The position numbers and the translations under genes were made by a program. 42,590 nt of DNA. Origin: Chloroflexota bacterium (lineage in GTDB: Bacteria > Chloroflexota > Dehalococcoidia > Lucifugimonadales > Lucifugimonadaceae). Below, in pieces: positions 33,124 to 41,443 of the stretch (position 1 is the stretch's first letter; every line of letters begins with the position of its first letter). Location: NCBI GenBank assembly GCA_027624075.1, contig JAQBUH010000019.1, forward strand, positions 1 to 42,590, read 5' to 3'. The notes beneath the pieces were generated by a model. The model ran no database searches. It saw only the letters and a list, made by a program, of their open reading frames with translations, and had not been told where the DNA came from.

Positions 33124-34332
33124 ATGCCAGTAGACATCATCCTGCCCCAGTGGGGCATGGGAATGAACGACGGCACCGTCATCAGGTGGCTCAAGAGCAT
33201 CGGCGACCCCGTGAAAAAGGGCGACCAGCTCGTTGAGATCGAATCGGCCAAGGTCAACGCCGAGGTGGAAGCCACAGCAGACGGCACACTCGGCCGCATA
33301 AACGTGGAAGAGGGCAAGACCGTAGACATCGGCACCATCCTCGGCCTCATCCTCAAAGAGGGCGAGACGACGGCCGACCTGCCCGCCGCGGTAATCGCCC
33401 CCGCGGCGCGTCCCGCTGGCGGAGCGCCGGCACGCCCGGCTGCCAGGCCCGGCAGCCCTGCCAGGCCGGGCCAAAAAGTTGTCGTCACGCCGAGAGCCAG
33501 GAGGCTTGCAGGCGAGCTCGGCGTCGATGTCGAGACCGTCACCGGCACAGGACCGAGCGGCCGCGTCACAGAAGAGGATGTGAAGAAGGCGTCTGAGGGC
33601 GGGCCAACCTCGCCAGGGGCGGCGGCTCTTCCGCGGTCAACCGTTCCTGTCAGGGAGACGATCAAGCTCGCCGGCATCCGGGGCACCATCGCCCGCCGCA
33701 TGTCCGCAAGCGCGCAGGCGCCAACCGTAACGCTCAACACGCATGCAGACGTCACGCCGGCGATGGCGATGCAGCGGGAGCTGCTCAACGCATGGCGCAA
33801 GGACCGCATCAGGCCGCAGTACCAGGACATGGTGCTCGCCGCAGTCGCACGCGCCCTTGCTGAGACGCCGAAGGCCAACGCCCACCTGGTCGGCGACGAG
33901 ATCCGCATCCTGGATGAGGTGAACCTCGGTGTGGCCGTCGCGCTGGCCGAGGGACTCGTCGTCCCCGTGATCCACAACGCAGGCAAGAAGTCGCCGCTTG
34001 AGATCGCGAGAGAGGTGCGCGACCTGGCCCGCGCCGCCAAAGACGGCTCGCTGACCATCGACCAGATGACAGGCGGCACATTCTCCGTCACGAACCTCGG
34101 CGCATACGACATCGAGGCGTTCGATCCGCTTATCAACCCGCCGGAGATAGGAATCCTCGGCCTGGGCAGAGTGGAAGAGAGGCCTGCGGTGATCAACGGC
34201 GAGATCGTGATCCGCTCCATCGGCCACCTGAGCCTCACGTTCGACCACCGCGCGTGGGACGGCGCGCCTGCCGCCGAGTTCCTGCGCACCATCGTTAACC
34301 ATCTCAAAGACCCCGCATGGATGCTGCCTTAG
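33124..34332 (+). CDS. 2-oxoacid dehydrogenase dihydrolipoamide acyltransferase (E2)
   Basis: This 402-residue E2 has an N-terminal lipoyl domain with K43 in ESAKVNAE (Lys in place of the usual DK pair; only one Lys). A Pro/Ala linker (85-117) leads to the peripheral-subunit binding domain (118-155, VTPRARRLAGELGVDVETVTGTGPSGRVT). The catalytic acyltransferase domain carries H375 and D379 in DHRAWDG. The AcoX-like gene follows 58 bases on, which points to an acetoin-dehydrogenase or related complex. No E1 or E3 gene is in the window; they may be elsewhere. The ATG at 33124 gives the family start. Confidence 0.92.
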   Translation: MPVDIILPQWGMGMNDGTVIRWLKSIGDPVKKGDQLVEIESAKVNAEVEATADGTLGRINVEEGKTVDIGTILGLILKEGETTADLPAAVIAPAARPAGGAPARPAARPGSPARPGQKVVVTPRARRLAGELGVDVETVTGTGPSGRVTEEDVKKASEGGPTSPGAAALPRSTVPVRETIKLAGIRGTIARRMSASAQAPTVTLNTHADVTPAMAMQRELLNAWRKDRIRPQYQDMVLAAVARALAETPKANAHLVGDEIRILDEVNLGVAVALAEGLVVPVIHNAGKKSPLEIAREVRDLARAAKDGSLTIDQMTGGTFSVTNLGAYDIEAFDPLINPPEIGILGLGRVEERPAVINGEIVIRSIGHLSLTFDHRAWDGAPAAEFLRTIVNHLKDPAWMLP

Positions 34333-34390
34333 TGAAGCTGCTCCTCCGGCCGCGGGCCGCGTCGGCGCCTGTCGCAACGAAGGCACTGGC

Positions 34391-35374
34391 ATGAGCTTGA
34401 CTGTCGGCATCATCGCCAACCCGTCCGCAGGCAAGGACATCCGCCGCCTGGTCGCGCAGGGCCGCGTCGTATCCAACCAGGAGAAGGCAAATATCCTCCG
34501 CAGGGTGTTTGCGGGACTCGTCTCATCCGGCGTTGAGCGAGTCATCATAATGCCTGACATGTCTGGGCTCGCCCGCCCTGCGATGTACGACTGCAAAGGC
34601 CAGATCGACGCCGAGTTCCTGGACCTGGCGCCGACCGGATCGCAGGACGACTCGACGCGCGCCGCCGCCGCAATGAGCGATATGGGCGTCTCTTGCGTTG
34701 TGACTCTCGGCGGGGACGGCACCAACAGGGTTGTTTCGAAGGGGCTCGGCGATGTGCCGATAGTGCCGATCTCTACCGGCACGAACAACGTTTTTCCGCG
34801 CATGACTGAGGGCACACTGGCAGGACTTGCGGCAGGCGCTATCGCCACCGGCGTCGTCTCTGTGGAAGAGGCGTGCCGCCGTAGCAAGCGGCTTGACGTG
34901 ATCGTGGACGGCGTTGTGGTGGATCTCGCGCTGGTGGACGCCGCCGTCTCGCACCAGATGTTCGTGGGAGCGCGAGCGGTCTGGGAGCTGCAGTCGCTCC
35001 ACTCCATGTTCCTCACGCGCGCCGAGCCTGCCAGCATCGGCCTGTCATCTATCGGCGCACGCCTGAGACAGATCGCCATAGACGAGCCGCTCGGCCTGTA
35101 CCTCCGCTTCGATGGCGAGCCTGACGAGACGGCGACGCGGGTGACCGCGCCTGTCGGGCCGGGGCTGGTGTCGAGCGTGGACGTGATGGCCTGGCGCGTG
35201 CTTGAACTGGGAGACTCACTTCCCGTTGACCTTCACCCGGGGACGGTTGCGCTGGACGGCGAGCGTGAGGTTGAGCTGCTGCCGGGCAGGGACGTTGCGG
35301 TGCGGCTGGAGGCGCGCGGCCCGCTGGTGGTGGATGTCGAGAAGACGATGGCGCTTGCCGCGGCGCGGCGTTAA
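34391..35374 (+). CDS. AcoX-like NAD-kinase-fold protein
   Basis: This 327-residue protein belongs to the ATP-NAD kinase family. GGDGTNR at 107-113 is the phosphate-binding GGDGT motif. The N-terminal IIANPSAGKDIRRL and the PISTGTNNVFP segment (about 126-136) match AcoX, the protein encoded in acetoin-dehydrogenase operons. AcoX function is not settled; cofactor phosphorylation is a hypothesis. It directly follows the E2 gene and is likely in its operon. It could also be a divergent NAD kinase. Confidence 0.82.
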   Translation: MSLTVGIIANPSAGKDIRRLVAQGRVVSNQEKANILRRVFAGLVSSGVERVIIMPDMSGLARPAMYDCKGQIDAEFLDLAPTGSQDDSTRAAAAMSDMGVSCVVTLGGDGTNRVVSKGLGDVPIVPISTGTNNVFPRMTEGTLAGLAAGAIATGVVSVEEACRRSKRLDVIVDGVVVDLALVDAAVSHQMFVGARAVWELQSLHSMFLTRAEPASIGLSSIGARLRQIAIDEPLGLYLRFDGEPDETATRVTAPVGPGLVSSVDVMAWRVLELGDSLPVDLHPGTVALDGEREVELLPGRDVAVRLEARGPLVVDVEKTMALAAARR

Positions 35375-35595
35375 CCGGCCTTCACAGGCTCGCCTGGCCT
35401 CTTCGTTAGAGACGAGTGGGAGCGGGTGCGGGCACGGCTGCCGGATTGACATGACAGAGCCCGCGCCGGATCGCAGGCATAGCCGCCATCGCCGTCAGAG
35501 GGGCTGTCGTACACTCCATCGGCACGCCTGACAGCATTCTCAGGTCTGTGCATGCTCTCGCCACAACCTTCGAAACGCCGCAATCAGGAACCCAT

Positions 35596-36777
35596 ATGGC
35601 CGAACTCTGGTTCAACCCCGCTTCGCTCCACTTCCAGACCATCCACGTCCGCGGTAAGACAGACTGGATCTCGTTCGAGCTTGCGGACGCAGACGGCGTC
35701 TCAGGCGCTGGCGAGATCACTTCGACCCAACTTGACAGGGACGTCGCGCCGGTGGTCGCGCGCCTCGCAAACAAGCTGCGTGGAGAACGGCTTACATCCG
35801 ACGAAGACGTGCTCCACCTGAACCGCCTCACTCCTGCCGATCTCGAAGAAAACGTCCTGCTCGCATCGGCAATCAGCGGCCTGCGATGCGCCGTCGCAGA
35901 CGCCCTGGCAAAGCGTGCCGGCCTGCCGCTCCACGCATATATCAGGCGCTTGCACGGCCACTCCGGGGACGCTCCCGCCGCGGTGCGCCTGTACGCAAAC
36001 ATCAACCGCTCGATGCTGCCGGACGACCGCGGCCCGATGGACCGCTCGCCTGAGTCGTTCAGGAAGATGGCCGAGCGGGCGATGGCGGACGGCTTCACGA
36101 CCGCGAAGTGTGCGCCGTTTGACGAGTGCCGTGCGCCGTTCCCGCAGATAGGTCTCCCGCACGCCGCCGCGCCGGGGCTGGACCGCGTCCGCGCCGCCAA
36201 AGACGCAGCTGGACCAAACCGTACACTGTACGTTGACTGCCACTCACGCTTCGACCTGAACTCTGCGTTCGACATTGGCGAAGAGTTGAAGGTGGCGGGC
36301 GCAGGCTGGTACGAAGAGCCGGTTGACCCCATCGGCGACACAGACGCCATGCGCCAGATCCACGCCCGCTCTCCGCTTCCGAACGCGGGTGCTGAGAAGG
36401 GCTACGGCGTCGCGGTCTTTAAGCGCCTGATCGAAGACGACGTGCTGGACATCGTGATGCCGGACGTGAAGTTCTGCGGCGGGCCGGTCGAGGCGTACCG
36501 CATCGGCATCGAGCTTGAGCCGGGCCATCCGGGGTCGGTTTCGATGCACTGTCCGTCCGGGCCGCTCTCGCTGCTGGCAAGCGCGCACGCCACCACCGCA
36601 TTCGGGAACGTGTTGCCGCTTGAGCACGCCGTGTACGAGGTCGAGTGGCGGCGAGAGGTGATGGAGCCGTTCGAGGAGATCAGGGACGGTGAGTTTCTCA
36701 TACCCGACGGTCCCGGCCTCGGCGCTCGAGTCGACCCGGTGATGGTGGAGACACACGGCCGCCGCTGGGAGGAGTAG
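35596..36777 (+). CDS. Mandelate-racemase/muconate-lactonising-enzyme superfamily protein, copy 2
   Basis: This 393-residue enolase-superfamily protein starts at ATG 35596, with CAGGAA ahead. The capping domain is followed by a barrel with K in TTAKCAPF, metal ligands D in YVDCH, E in WYEEP and E in GAEKG, and a His in SMHCPSGP. The His/Lys pair at opposite faces is typical of 1,1-proton-transfer subgroups. It is distinct in sequence from the galactonate-dehydratase-like protein at 25756. Substrate unknown. It converges with the luciferase-like gene across a palindromic repeat. Confidence 0.85.
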   Translation: MAELWFNPASLHFQTIHVRGKTDWISFELADADGVSGAGEITSTQLDRDVAPVVARLANKLRGERLTSDEDVLHLNRLTPADLEENVLLASAISGLRCAVADALAKRAGLPLHAYIRRLHGHSGDAPAAVRLYANINRSMLPDDRGPMDRSPESFRKMAERAMADGFTTAKCAPFDECRAPFPQIGLPHAAAPGLDRVRAAKDAAGPNRTLYVDCHSRFDLNSAFDIGEELKVAGAGWYEEPVDPIGDTDAMRQIHARSPLPNAGAEKGYGVAVFKRLIEDDVLDIVMPDVKFCGGPVEAYRIGIELEPGHPGSVSMHCPSGPLSLLASAHATTAFGNVLPLEHAVYEVEWRREVMEPFEEIRDGEFLIPDGPGLGARVDPVMVETHGRRWEE

Positions 36778-36819
36778 TTTTCTCTCCACTCCGGACAGGT
36801 GCGTCGCGTTGAGCCTGTC

Positions 36820-36839
36820 GCTCTGAGCTGCCTCAGAGC
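36820..36839. terminator. Palindrome between convergent genes
   Basis: GCTCTGAG (36820-36827), loop CTGC, CTCAGAGC (36832-36839): perfect 8-bp stem. It resembles the dispersed CTGAG/CTCAG repeat but with a 4-base loop. Its place between two gene ends (36777 plus, 36900 minus) fits a shared terminator; no T-run is evident. Confidence 0.45.
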
Positions 36840-36899
36840 ATCCCTGCTCACTTCTGTTTCCGGGGACAACAGTGCGATGACTTAGTAACTTGACTCGCC

Positions 36900-37814
36900 T
36901 CAAGCGCCGCGCTTGTGCAGTTCTGAAATCACCGGCGCCATCGCCTCTACCGCCGCCGGACTGTTAGGCAACGGCCAGAAGACCATCTCGGAAAAACCTG
37001 TCTCCGTGATCCTGGAGACAGCGTCGCAGACCTCGTTTACCGATCCGGATAGCGTCTCGCCGTAGCCCTTTGCCGGGCCCGAGTCGCCGGGCAACGGCGC
37101 GTAGATCACACTCGCAATTTTCCTGATGGAGTCGAAATCACGGCCCTCCAGATCGCACGCCTGACGCAGTTTTTCAACATCCTGCGTATAACCGGCGGGA
37201 TCGAGCGGCGTGACCGGGATGCTCCAGTAGTCGGCGTACCTGGCGGCGAGGCGCATCATCTTCGGGCCAGAAGCCGCCATGAGGACCTCCGGGACGCCTG
37301 CTCTTGCGGGCGGAGGGCTGAGCACGCAATCTTTTACGCTGTAGAACTGGCCCTCGTAGTCCGCCCGGCCGTCCTTCAGCAGCGTGTGAGTTATCTCGAA
37401 AGCCTCTTTGAAGCGGCTGTACCGGTGATCTTCCGGGTAGCCGAACCGGGCATTGTCACCCAGGGTGCTGCCTGCCCCGACGCCCCAGACGTATCTTCCG
37501 CCGCTGATCTCGGTAAGAGAGTCTACGATCTTGGCGGCGAGCGCCGGGTTCCGGTAGATGGAACGCATGACTGCGTGGGTGAGCTTGACCCGCGACGTGA
37601 CCGCTGCAATTGCGCTCATCATGGTGACAGACTCCCACAGTCCAGTGCCGCTCATATCCAGCCGGTCTGGAAGGGCCACCCAGTCGAATCCGATCTGCTC
37701 GGCTGTGCGAGCCATATCGCTGATCTCACTCCATCCGGCCGTCGCGCCGCTCATCGCTCCTTGTGCCGGGTATATGTAGAGACCGTAGCGCGGTGGGTCG
37801 TCTCGGTCCGCCAT
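36900..37814 (-). CDS. LLM-class flavin/F420-dependent oxidoreductase
   Basis: This 304-residue luciferase-like TIM-barrel protein has RTAEQIGFDWVALPDR, the typical first barrel segment. Then come the AVTSRVKLTHAVMRSIYRNPALAAKIVDSLTEISGGRYVWGVGAG region and the VPEVLMAASGPKMMRLAARYADYW segment. It uses FMN or F420; the subgroup with SGPKM...YADYW usually prefers F420. The ATG at 37814 gives a normal start; a longer frame upstream is Arg-rich and unconvincing. It stands alone, with a 308-base divergent gap to the SHOCT gene in which I see no clear motif. Confidence 0.85.
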   Translation of the reverse strand: MADRDDPPRYGLYIYPAQGAMSGATAGWSEISDMARTAEQIGFDWVALPDRLDMSGTGLWESVTMMSAIAAVTSRVKLTHAVMRSIYRNPALAAKIVDSLTEISGGRYVWGVGAGSTLGDNARFGYPEDHRYSRFKEAFEITHTLLKDGRADYEGQFYSVKDCVLSPPPARAGVPEVLMAASGPKMMRLAARYADYWSIPVTPLDPAGYTQDVEKLRQACDLEGRDFDSIRKIASVIYAPLPGDSGPAKGYGETLSGSVNEVCDAVSRITETGFSEMVFWPLPNSPAAVEAMAPVISELHKRGA

Positions 37815-38122
37815 GGCAATCACTCTCTGTCTCGGGTTTTCTGGTCCGGGGCCTTCGGACATCCGGCATATCCCGTGGTCGTGTGCGGCCAATAGTAGCG
37901 ATCTGCGGTCCGGACGGACGGCGGGCGGCACGGGCCCCTCAGATCGGAACGCCATCGTCGGTCTGCCCATCAATGTCCTGCAAGGTTCGGCGCTCCAACT
38001 GTGGGCTCCAACTCCGGGCCGGCCTTCAGTCCGCCATAAATTCCTCACGTCCTTTATCAGTTTCTCAACAATCGCTTATCACAATCGATAGCAAGCAGAC
38101 GAGTCGCACAGGAGAGATCGAC

Positions 38123-38374
38123 ATGATGTGGGGATATCACGACGGGTCAGGCTGGTGGATGCTGTTCGGCGGGATGAGCATGATCGTGTTCTGGGGCGCA
38201 TTGATCTGGTTCGCAGTCTTCGCCGTCCGGTCGCTGGCTGGCGACAGGCGAGTGAGCGACAGGATTGGCGCCGGTAATGACGCCGAGGCCATCGCCCGCC
38301 GAAGGTTCGCGTCTGGCGAGATCAGCGAGGAAGAGTTCCAACGGATTCTGGCCGCGCTTCACCGCCAGCCGTAG
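38123..38374 (+). CDS. Small membrane protein with SHOCT domain
   Basis: This 83-residue protein has one membrane helix (about 14-36, MLFGGMSMIVFWGALIWFAVFAV). A short basic loop leads to a C-terminal SHOCT motif (about 53-79), AIARRRFASGEISEEEFQRILAAL. SHOCT modules are short oligomerisation or targeting helices at protein ends. AGGAGAG precedes the ATG. Role unknown; the N-terminal MMWGYHDGSGWWM motif is typical of these tiny membrane proteins. Confidence 0.85.
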   Translation: MMWGYHDGSGWWMLFGGMSMIVFWGALIWFAVFAVRSLAGDRRVSDRIGAGNDAEAIARRRFASGEISEEEFQRILAALHRQP

Positions 38375-38536
38375 CCGGCGGCACTCGGAGCGCCAGAGCT
38401 GGCAGAGCCGGCGCTGGTATCCGCGGCCACAACGCAGCTACCAAAACGCGGCACTGGCCGCTGAATCGCCGTGACTTAACGCTGTACCATTCAAGGCCGA
38501 ACGCCTCCGCTCCAGCGTCTACCCTGACTCTCGCCG

Positions 38537-39328
38537 ATGTCTCCTCACACAACTCCTGATAACGAATTCACGCTCATCGCTCACCGCGGCTTCTCATCTG
38601 ACGCGCCGGAGAACACTTACGACGCCTTCGACCTCGCCATCGAACACGGCTTCAACAACATCGAGACAGACGTCCAGCTAACCGCTGACGGCGTTCCGGT
38701 CCTCATCCACGATGACGCGCTCGACCGCACGACGAGCGGCAAAGGCCCGGTCGCAGCGGCGTCCATCGCATATGTGAAGTCGCTCGACGCAGGGGTCTGG
38801 TTCGAGGCGCCGGCAGACGGCGTCGGCCGCCACGGGCCAGCATCGTACGGAGACTCGTTTGTGCCAACTCTTGAGGAGTTTCTGGACCGCTATCGTGGCA
38901 GGGTCAACCTGCACCTTGAACTCAAGTCACGAGAGCAGGAGTTGTCTGCGAAGGTGGCGAAGCTGGTCGACGAGCACGGCTGGCATAAGCCGGATTCGCC
39001 CGCTGGCCCCGGCGTCTCGATAAGCTCCTTCGACGCCTCGCAGCTATGGCGCTCCAAGAACACCATGCCTCACCTCGACCACGGCTTCCTGCTTCGACGC
39101 ATCACCGCGCTCGACTGTGAGCTCGCCATCAGCATCGGTTGCTCCGGGATCTACCCGAACGCGGCAGATGTGACGCTTGAGGACGTGCAGGTGGCGAAGT
39201 TGAACCGCCTCCTGGTGCGGACCTGGGGCGTGCGCGGCGAGGCCGACCTGCGGCGTGCGAAAAGCTCTGGCGCGGCAGGCACAACCGTGGACTGGCCGCT
39301 CAGGGCGCGGAAACTTCTCGCAGGCTGA
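38537..39328 (+). CDS. Glycerophosphodiester phosphodiesterase family protein
   Basis: This 263-residue TIM-barrel phosphodiesterase releases glycerol-3-phosphate from glycerophosphodiesters. Catalytic and metal residues are H16/R17 in IAHRG with the SDAPENT loop, E43/D45 in NIETDVQ, H58/D59 in LIHDD, and later E in LHLELK. The C-terminal TTVDWPLRARK segment is the expected end. No signal peptide, so cytoplasmic. The family sometimes acts on lysophospholipids. Confidence 0.88.
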   Translation: MSPHTTPDNEFTLIAHRGFSSDAPENTYDAFDLAIEHGFNNIETDVQLTADGVPVLIHDDALDRTTSGKGPVAAASIAYVKSLDAGVWFEAPADGVGRHGPASYGDSFVPTLEEFLDRYRGRVNLHLELKSREQELSAKVAKLVDEHGWHKPDSPAGPGVSISSFDASQLWRSKNTMPHLDHGFLLRRITALDCELAISIGCSGIYPNAADVTLEDVQVAKLNRLLVRTWGVRGEADLRRAKSSGAAGTTVDWPLRARKLLAG

Positions 39329-39530
39329 GCGGGCGCGGCTCAACGGCCTCAACCGCTTTAGGCGCAAACGGGCTGCGCGCCGCCGCTCGAGGGTTGAGCG
39401 TCATCCAGGGATGTGGACAGCGACTGCCATGTCTTCCGCAGAGCGGTTTCTGAGCCAGTCACGGGCGCCGTCGCGAAACGTCTTTACCGCATCCGGGTCG
39501 GGAATCTCATCCGCCTCCAGCATCGCGGCG

Positions 39531-39781
39531 CCTCTGTTGACATCATCCCTCCTTGCCGGGAGAGAGTGACAGAGGGTGGGCTTGTTTTTGTCATTCTGAG
39601 CTTGACTCAGAATCTCTCGGCTAACTGTATTCGAACGGTAAGTTCCTTCCGCGAAGGTCGCGATGACACCCTTCGACAGGCTCTGACATGAGGATGGCGA
39701 ATAGACCTCATCTCACTGACCGTCTCGCCCATTTCTCGAATGGGGGCGAAATTGGGGCGAGAAGATCAGGTCAACAGAGCC
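39531..39781. mobile_element. 251-bp non-autonomous element with CTCTGTTGAC inverted ends
   Basis: The left end CCTCTGTTGACATCATCCCT (from 39531) and right end GTCAACAGAGCC (39770-39781) are inverted repeats. A palindrome near the left end is ATTCTGAG (39593-39600), loop CTTGA, CTCAGAAT (39606-39613), followed by CTCGGCTAAC as in copy a. No coding capacity. Closely similar to the element at 20966-21190. It fills much of the 39329-40005 gap, where no gene is seen. Confidence 0.65.
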
Positions 39782-39795
39782 GATCAAGTTCAGCA

Positions 39796-39846
39796 TCTCT
39801 CAGGAAACCGGTCACCTGAGAGATTCTGAGTCAAGCTCAGAATGAC
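39796..39846. repeat. Palindromic repeat copy g, two-hairpin form
   Basis: CTCTCAG (39797-39803) pairs with CTGAGAG (39816-39822) around GAAACCGGTCAC. The second hairpin starts at the next base: ATTCTGAG (39823-39830), loop TCAAG, CTCAGAAT (39836-39843). The same order is seen in copies c and e, so the repeat unit is a double hairpin of about 50 bases. Confidence 0.75.
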
Positions 39847-40005
39847 AAAAATGGCCCATCCCCTTCAACGCCATCCCCCACAGGGAAGAGGGATGACCGG
39901 ACTTCCGGCATGGGTCAGCACCAAGTTGGCCGCCGGACTAGCTGGTCCAAATTAGCCGGTAAGGTCCCCAAGTAGGCACGTGAGCGCGTGGGCGGGCGAA
40001 GAGAA

Positions 40006-41040
40006 TTACCCCCAGCCCAGCACCACTTCCCTGCCCGTTCTTGACGACTCCTCGGTTGCGTCGAGGACCTCTAGCACCTTGAGACCGTGCTCCTGCGGGA
40101 TCGGCGTGTCCTCATCGCCCCGCTGGATCGCGGCAATGAAGTCCGCTATCTCCTCCTCGAAAGGGCTCGAGTCGTCAACCGCCTCTTCCCGCCATGTGCC
40201 GTCGTGAGTGTCAGCCACCCAGATCGCCGTCTTCTGCTCAGCGCCTCTGCCGTATGCGATGCGCAACCGGGCCATGCCCTCGGTGAAAGCGATGTCCGTG
40301 CCGTACTCGGTCGAGCCCTTCTCCCAGGCGATGCGGCTGATCGTTGCCACGGCGCCTGACTTCCAGCGTATGAAGGCCATCGACGTGTCATCAGCCTTGA
40401 TATCGGGGTGCTTCTCCCGCGGGTGCGTGATCTGGCCAACGAATGCGCTGACCGTGTCAACGTCGTAGCCGATCAGGTACAGAAGGCGGTCGATCTCGTG
40501 CGTGCCGTCCATCTGTCCCATGCCGCCGCCGAGGTCCCGGTCAAGCATCCACTTCGGGCGGATGTAAGGATCGTAAGGCTTGTGCCAGTAGTCGTAGGCC
40601 ATGATGAGATCGCCGAAGCGCTTCGACTCGACGATCTGCTTCATCGCCTTCACTGGCCGCTGGTAGCGCTGCGTGTGCGCTGTCATGAGCTTCACGCCGT
40701 TGGCGCGGGCTGCGGCAAGCATCTCCCGGCCTTCGGACGGCCAGACGGCCATCGGCTTTTCGACGTAGATGTGCTTGCCTGCGTTTGCGGCGTCGATTGC
40801 CGCCTGCTTGTGGAGCCAGTGGGGGAGTGTGATAACGACCACCTGCACGTCATCACGCTTCAACGCCTCTTTGTAGTCTGAGACGAAGTCGAGATCGGTG
40901 TAGGTGTCCTGCCATTTGGCGGCGGCTTCGGGGTTGGATTCGGCGACAACCCTGACCTCTGCGCCGGGCGCCTGCGAGGCCCACTTGATGTAGTTGCCGC
41001 CGATGCGGCCGGTGCCGAGGACTGCGACGCCGATGGCCAT
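40006..41040 (-). CDS. Gfo/Idh/MocA-family oxidoreductase, copy 2
   Basis: This 344-residue NAD(P)-dependent dehydrogenase relative has GVAVLGTGRIGGNYIKW as its Rossmann start, the EKPMAVW motif, and GGGMGQMDGTHEIDRLLYLIG as the C-terminal substrate segment. Its ATG at 41040 is chosen because it gives the family start; an in-frame extension to 41211 reads as Arg/Ser-rich noise. It is only distantly similar to the protein at 24266, so a recent duplication is unlikely. Substrate unknown. Confidence 0.88.
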   Translation of the reverse strand: MAIGVAVLGTGRIGGNYIKWASQAPGAEVRVVAESNPEAAAKWQDTYTDLDFVSDYKEALKRDDVQVVVITLPHWLHKQAAIDAANAGKHIYVEKPMAVWPSEGREMLAAARANGVKLMTAHTQRYQRPVKAMKQIVESKRFGDLIMAYDYWHKPYDPYIRPKWMLDRDLGGGMGQMDGTHEIDRLLYLIGYDVDTVSAFVGQITHPREKHPDIKADDTSMAFIRWKSGAVATISRIAWEKGSTEYGTDIAFTEGMARLRIAYGRGAEQKTAIWVADTHDGTWREEAVDDSSPFEEEIADFIAAIQRGDEDTPIPQEHGLKVLEVLDATEESSRTGREVVLGWG

Positions 41041-41395
41041 TGATTTGTCTCTTTCGTTTATTTGACCCGTTTGTTGGGAGGAGTTGCGGAGGGCTTTCGC
41101 AAGTGGCGCGCTGACAGGACGTTGATATGACGTTGCGGACCTACGCGCTGGCCAGTTCACCGGCAAGTTTCCCCCAGATTGTAAGCGCAAAGTGCGCAAA
41201 CGGGAGCGCACCTGCCTGCGACTTCACTGGCCTGCGACTTCCCCGGATGGTGTGAGCGGCTGTTGGAGCGAGTTGGGGAGAGGCCGCGTCCTGTCACTCT
41301 GAACTTGACTGCCCCTGCTGACATCATCGTCTCTCTCACCAATTGGGAACAGGGGAGAGCGATAGAGCGAGGGGCTTCCGGGATTTGCCGTCCCG
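41041..41395. other. Intergenic region with degenerate repeat
   Basis: About 350 bases with no gene. At 41291-41335, CTGTCACTCTGAACTTGACTG and TGCTGACATCATCG resemble a damaged palindromic repeat next to a damaged CTCTGTTGACATCAT end, in reversed order compared with intact copies. No other motif is seen. Confidence 0.4.
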
Positions 41396-41427
41396 CGTCT
41401 AGAGGGTGCCGGGGCACCCTCTAGACG
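41396..41427. terminator. Perfect 15-bp inverted repeat downstream of the PKD gene
   Basis: CGTCTAGAGGGTGCC (41396-41410) is the exact reverse complement of 41413-41427. Its near edge lies 16 bases beyond the minus-strand stop at 41444-41446. It would form a very stable hairpin (14 pairs with a CGGG tetraloop). The position suggests a terminator for the PKD gene, but no T-run follows on the minus strand. Confidence 0.6.
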
Positions 41428-41443
41428 GTCGATTACGACGTTG

